Shown here: one piece after another, positions 14,217 through 16,556 of the stretch | Position numbering within the stretch: the stretch's first letter is position 1 | How the letters are laid out: each line of letters starts with the position of its first letter | Source: Candidatus Argoarchaeum ethanivorans | Lineage (GTDB): Archaea > Halobacteriota > Methanosarcinia > Methanosarcinales > EX4572-44 | Direction of reading: 5' to 3' | Length of the DNA stretch: 16,556 nt | Assembly (NCBI GenBank): GCA_905067535.1 | Contig: CAJHIR010000017.1 | Span: 1-16,556, forward strand | Position numbers and translations under genes: made by a program | The notes under the pieces: generated by a model | Told to the model about the DNA's origin: nothing | The model's database searches: none | What the model saw: the letters and a program-made list of their open reading frames with translations, nothing else

Positions 14217-15206
14217 TTATTCGAACAGTGAGCCAAGTCCGGCTGCTGTCTCTTCTTCCTTCTTTTCTTCTTCTTTCTCTTCTGTTTGCGGTTCTGCAGA
14301 TTCGCTAACTGTTGTTTTTTCTGCGACCTCTGCTGTGCTGTTTACATCCTTTCCCGTCATTTTGTCTGAAAGCGATACCATCTGGCTGTATGCTTTTGCA
14401 AGCAGTGTCCCTATTGTTTCAGGCATGATAATTTCACAGTTGATGGCAAGATTTCTTGACTCTGATGCTGCATTTATAAGGATTGCTTCGATGGTTGTTT
14501 TTGTTGGATATGCTGTGTTAACCGAAAGATTGAATGCAAACTGTGCTGCTTGCGCCAGGTTGTCTGCATACTCCTGTTCATCGATGGCAAGGTCTTCTGG
14601 TTTGAAGATGAGCTCATTTTCATAAGCTGCCTTCATATCAAGTCCTATTGTGAGTGGGTATATCTCCAGTCGCGAAAGCATGGTTGCAAGTTTGTTTGAT
14701 ACTTTATCCCCTTCTTTTGTGACAGTTTTTGTTTCTCTAACTATTACTTTCCCTGATTCGATAGCTGCAGGTATTCCCGCGTTCTGCAGGTCGCCTACAA
14801 TAGGTCCCGGTGGGAAGGATGTTGGCCCCTTTTCCACTATGATATCTGAAGGTGCAATATTTCCTCCTTTGATTGGAGCAGGGGATTTGCTTGCTTCAAG
14901 CATCTTATATAGTGCAAATGGATTCTTCTTTGTGAAAATGACTGCTGTTTGGGTTGATACATAATCTTTCAACTGTATCATATTATCTTCAAAATTGTCA
15001 AGAGTACGATCTATAAAAGTGTTTCTTGACATTTTAAGCTCGGCAACACCCCGAAGATTTTTTCTTATCGCTTGCAGTTGTTTTGATGGGATGTCTCGCA
15101 TTGAAACGATACCAACTACCGGATAAGACGTTATCTTGTTTTTGAGATGTTCTACCTCATCTTTTTTCCACTGAGGTATGTGTCTGCTGTGGTGTTTCGC
15201 ATCCAT
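14217..15206 (-). CDS. rplP0: Ribosomal protein L10 (P0)
   Basis: 329 aa, the usual size of archaeal P0. The N-terminal rRNA-binding part contains HIPQWKKDEVEHLKNKI, then GIVSMRDIPSKQLQAIRKNL and ELKMSRNTFIDRTLD. The middle domain has GGNIAPSDIIVEKGPTSFPP and PGPIVGDLQNAGIPAAIESG. The C-terminus carries helices for L12 dimers, then an acidic Glu/Lys run and the factor-binding end GLGSLFE, like that of L12. It forms the base of the 50S stalk. The ATG at 15206 lies one base after the L1 stop codon, so it is tightly coupled to L1. Nothing unusual. Confidence 0.96.
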   Translation of the reverse strand: MDAKHHSRHIPQWKKDEVEHLKNKITSYPVVGIVSMRDIPSKQLQAIRKNLRGVAELKMSRNTFIDRTLDNFEDNMIQLKDYVSTQTAVIFTKKNPFALYKMLEASKSPAPIKGGNIAPSDIIVEKGPTSFPPGPIVGDLQNAGIPAAIESGKVIVRETKTVTKEGDKVSNKLATMLSRLEIYPLTIGLDMKAAYENELIFKPEDLAIDEQEYADNLAQAAQFAFNLSVNTAYPTKTTIEAILINAASESRNLAINCEIIMPETIGTLLAKAYSQMVSLSDKMTGKDVNSTAEVAEKTTVSESAEPQTEEKEEEKKEEETAAGLGSLFE

Positions 15207-15207
15207 G

Positions 15208-15849
15208 TTATCTTACCCTCACTGCTGGTCCCATTGTTGTTTTTATGTATACCGACCGTATGTTTTGTGCACCACGTTCAAGTTTTTGTTCCAGTCTCAT
15301 GATCACTGATTCTACGTTCTCTACAAGTTTTTCCGGCTGCATATTGCGCTGTCCGATTGATACATGAAATGTAGCTCTGTCTTTTGAGCGCAATTTGATG
15401 GACTTACGTGCACGATTTATCAACTGTGCAATATCTTTGTCAGATGTCAGTGGTTCTGGCATTTTTCCCCGTGGACCAAGAACACGCCCAAGAGACTTTC
15501 CAATCATCGGCATGTAGGCAGTTTCTGCAATAAAAAAGTTAACTTCGTTTGCAAGACTGCGTGCACGTGGTGGTTCATTTGCAAGTGCTTCTATCTCTGT
15601 TTCACCAAATATATAATCCGCACCTGCTTCTTTTGCTTTTTCCGCCACATCGCCTTTTGCAAAGACTGCGATTTTAACAGGCTTCCCCTTTGTGTGCGGG
15701 AGTAATATTTCTTCATCAATCCTGTTTTGAGGCTTAGTTAGATCAAGATTTCTAAGATTTATTGCTAAATCCACAGATTCCTCAAATCCTCTTTGTGGAG
15801 AAGTTTCTAAAACCTTTTTTACTGCTTCAGTGATTTGTTCTAATGTCAT
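15208..15849 (-). CDS. rpl1: Ribosomal protein L1
   Basis: 213 aa, full archaeal length, two-domain L1. The N-terminal part has RGFEESVDLAINLRNLDLTKPQNRIDEE. The signature YMPMIGKSLGRVLGPRGKMPEP spans domain II, and TFHVSIGQRNMQPEKLVENV lies near the end. It binds 23S rRNA helices 76-78 to form the mobile L1 stalk at the tRNA exit. In archaea and bacteria L1 also represses its own operon by binding an rRNA-like mRNA site. The ATG at 15849 has GGAGGT eight bases upstream. First gene of the L1-L10-L12 group; L11, often the preceding gene, is not upstream here. Confidence 0.96.
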   Translation of the reverse strand: MTLEQITEAVKKVLETSPQRGFEESVDLAINLRNLDLTKPQNRIDEEILLPHTKGKPVKIAVFAKGDVAEKAKEAGADYIFGETEIEALANEPPRARSLANEVNFFIAETAYMPMIGKSLGRVLGPRGKMPEPLTSDKDIAQLINRARKSIKLRSKDRATFHVSIGQRNMQPEKLVENVESVIMRLEQKLERGAQNIRSVYIKTTMGPAVRVR

Positions 15850-15858
15850 TTGTTACCT

Positions 15859-15902
15859 CCGTAGTAAATATGTTTTTCGACCTTACTATTGGTCTACTAC
15901 GG
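15859..15902 (-). promoter_or_regulatory. Leader hairpin overlapping the rpl1 RBS, possible L1 operator
   Basis: In the minus-strand transcript CCGUAGUA (15902-15895) pairs perfectly with UACUACGG (15866-15859), and directly inside it GACC (15894-15891) pairs with GGUC (15882-15879) around an eight-base loop. This gives 12 pairs with a 12-base bulge on one side only (15878-15867). The closing GG belongs to the GGAGGU ribosome-binding site. Two helices split by an asymmetric loop is the general shape of L1 targets, so feedback control by L1 is likely but inferred. Confidence 0.6.
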
Positions 15903-15950
15903 TCATTTTGGTAAAGAGAACACCTCAAACTACTAATAAGTTGCGGTAGG

Positions 15951-15960
15951 TAATAAAAGT
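15951..15960 (-). promoter_or_regulatory. TATA box candidate for the ribosomal operon
   Basis: Minus-strand ACTTTTATTA lies about 100 bases before the rpl1 ATG. Initiation about 25 bases downstream (near 15925) would produce a leader of some 75 bases that includes the complete hairpin at 15902-15859. Confidence 0.45.
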
Positions 15961-16163
15961 TAAATGTTGACGGGTGCAAGAAGAAACTGGTGTCTGCCTG
16001 AGTTTTTGAGAGGGTTGATGATGTGTAGATTTTGTTCTGGCGGCACGGTTGAACGAACAATCCTGTTTGTCGGGGGATGTTTTTTCGTATGATTTTATTG
16101 TTCAGGGGGCGCTCGTAGAGAATGTCATTGTCATTCCTGCCAGAGGTAAGTAGTGGGACTTTT
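15961..16163. other. Divergent intergenic region
   Basis: About 200 bases between the rpl1 promoter and the last gene. Frames here are short and lack ribosome-binding sites. I see no tRNA, L11 remnant or clear repeat. Plus-strand promoter elements for the next gene are not obvious. Confidence 0.35.
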
Positions 16164-16556
16164 ATGCAGATAATGCCTTTAATCGCTGCAATTACAGGTG
16201 TAATAGGTCTTGTTGCCCTGTACTTTACCTATAAAAAATCAAAAAAGGTTGATGATACAAAACAGGTGACGCATGTCTCCCAGACTAATACCGGTGCCCC
16301 AAATATAAACCTTGCAAATTGTATAATAAACATCAACGAAACCCCTGTCGAGAAATTCGGTGAAGCTGAAGTTCTGGCTGAAGTAAAAAAGTGTCTTGAA
16401 ACGTGTGTGCCTGGAATTGTGGGAACGATCAGTAAAGATGTTGAGGTTACTCTTGATAAAGACGAACTTTCTCTGGTTGACGCTGTTAAGGAAAAGGTAG
16501 AACAATACAAAAAAACAAAAAACGAGTTGTTGAAGGATTCAGGAATTTTAACCACT
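16164..16556 (+). CDS. Membrane-anchored protein of unknown function, N-terminal part
   Basis: 131 codons, open at the window edge and without a stop. The N-terminus (MQIMPLIAAITGVIGLVALY) is one hydrophobic helix followed by the basic stop-transfer TYKKSKK, so the protein is probably anchored once with the rest in the cytoplasm. After a polar linker (THVSQTNTGAPNINLAN) comes a soluble region with LAEVKKCLETCVPGIVG and a helical, Lys-rich segment. I recognise no family. ATG 16164 is chosen because it places the helix at the terminus; an in-frame ATG at 16122 would add 14 residues, and neither has a strong ribosome-binding site. It is divergent from the ribosomal operon. Confidence 0.6.
   Translation, partial: MQIMPLIAAITGVIGLVALYFTYKKSKKVDDTKQVTHVSQTNTGAPNINLANCIININETPVEKFGEAEVLAEVKKCLETCVPGIVGTISKDVEVTLDKDELSLVDAVKEKVEQYKKTKNELLKDSGILTT

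Noticed and set aside
15827..16060. 77-codon minus-strand frame upstream of rpl1
   Set aside because: Overlaps the rpl1 start and the leader hairpin; the sequence has no domain and no plausible start signal.

Overview
The window looks like a chromosomal piece of an mcr-bearing archaeon of the Halobacteriota (methanogen, ANME or alkanotroph type). The evidence is an archaeal L1-L10(P0)-L12 ribosomal operon, an McrC protein, a cobalamin radical-SAM enzyme resembling the McrA glutamine C-methyltransferase, a methanogen-restricted DUF2124 protein, TATA-like promoters, and a surface protein with a PEF-CTERM-like tail. A UbiE/MenG methyltransferase suggests a membrane quinone or methanophenazine. 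I cannot name the genus.

Layout. 1-1946: the 3' end of clpB faces argH. 1947-3510: an accessory patch. It holds a 12-bp inverted repeat abutting a decayed tyrosine-recombinase fragment, then an AT-rich PD-(D/E)XK nuclease-like gene, then a GC-rich 92-bp structure that resembles an integron attC site. 3511-4728: an RDD membrane protein and ubiE/menG. 4827-7032 (minus strand): a compact three-gene unit made of a 407-aa protein with a possible TGT-like barrel, a Panacea/YwgA-like winged-helix protein and a PIN-domain RNase. The first two overlap by ATGA. This unit is the best candidate for an undescribed toxin-antitoxin or defence system. 7259-8718: two copies of a roughly 56-bp palindromic repeat unit plus extra hairpins, flanking a PHP phosphoesterase gene and the DUF2124 gene. 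8763-9650: a three-helix membrane protein.

9706-11914: the MCR-maturation part. McrC, fused here to a DUF2098-type C-terminus, diverges from the mgmA-like radical SAM gene across a 115-bp shared promoter region. 11956-13689: a 577-aa secreted surface protein (DUF2341, LamG-like domain, archaeosortase-type C-terminus). It is bracketed by 48/50-bp direct repeats that also form its terminator and that of the ribosomal operon. 13867-15849: rpl12, rplP0 and rpl1 on the minus strand, preceded by a leader hairpin that partly sequesters the rpl1 ribosome-binding site and may be the L1 autoregulatory target. 16164-16556: the start of a membrane-anchored protein that runs off the window.

The core genes (protein quality control, arginine synthesis, translation, MCR maturation) are interleaved with two accessory islands. 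All functional statements rest on reading motifs and family knowledge; no database search was run.
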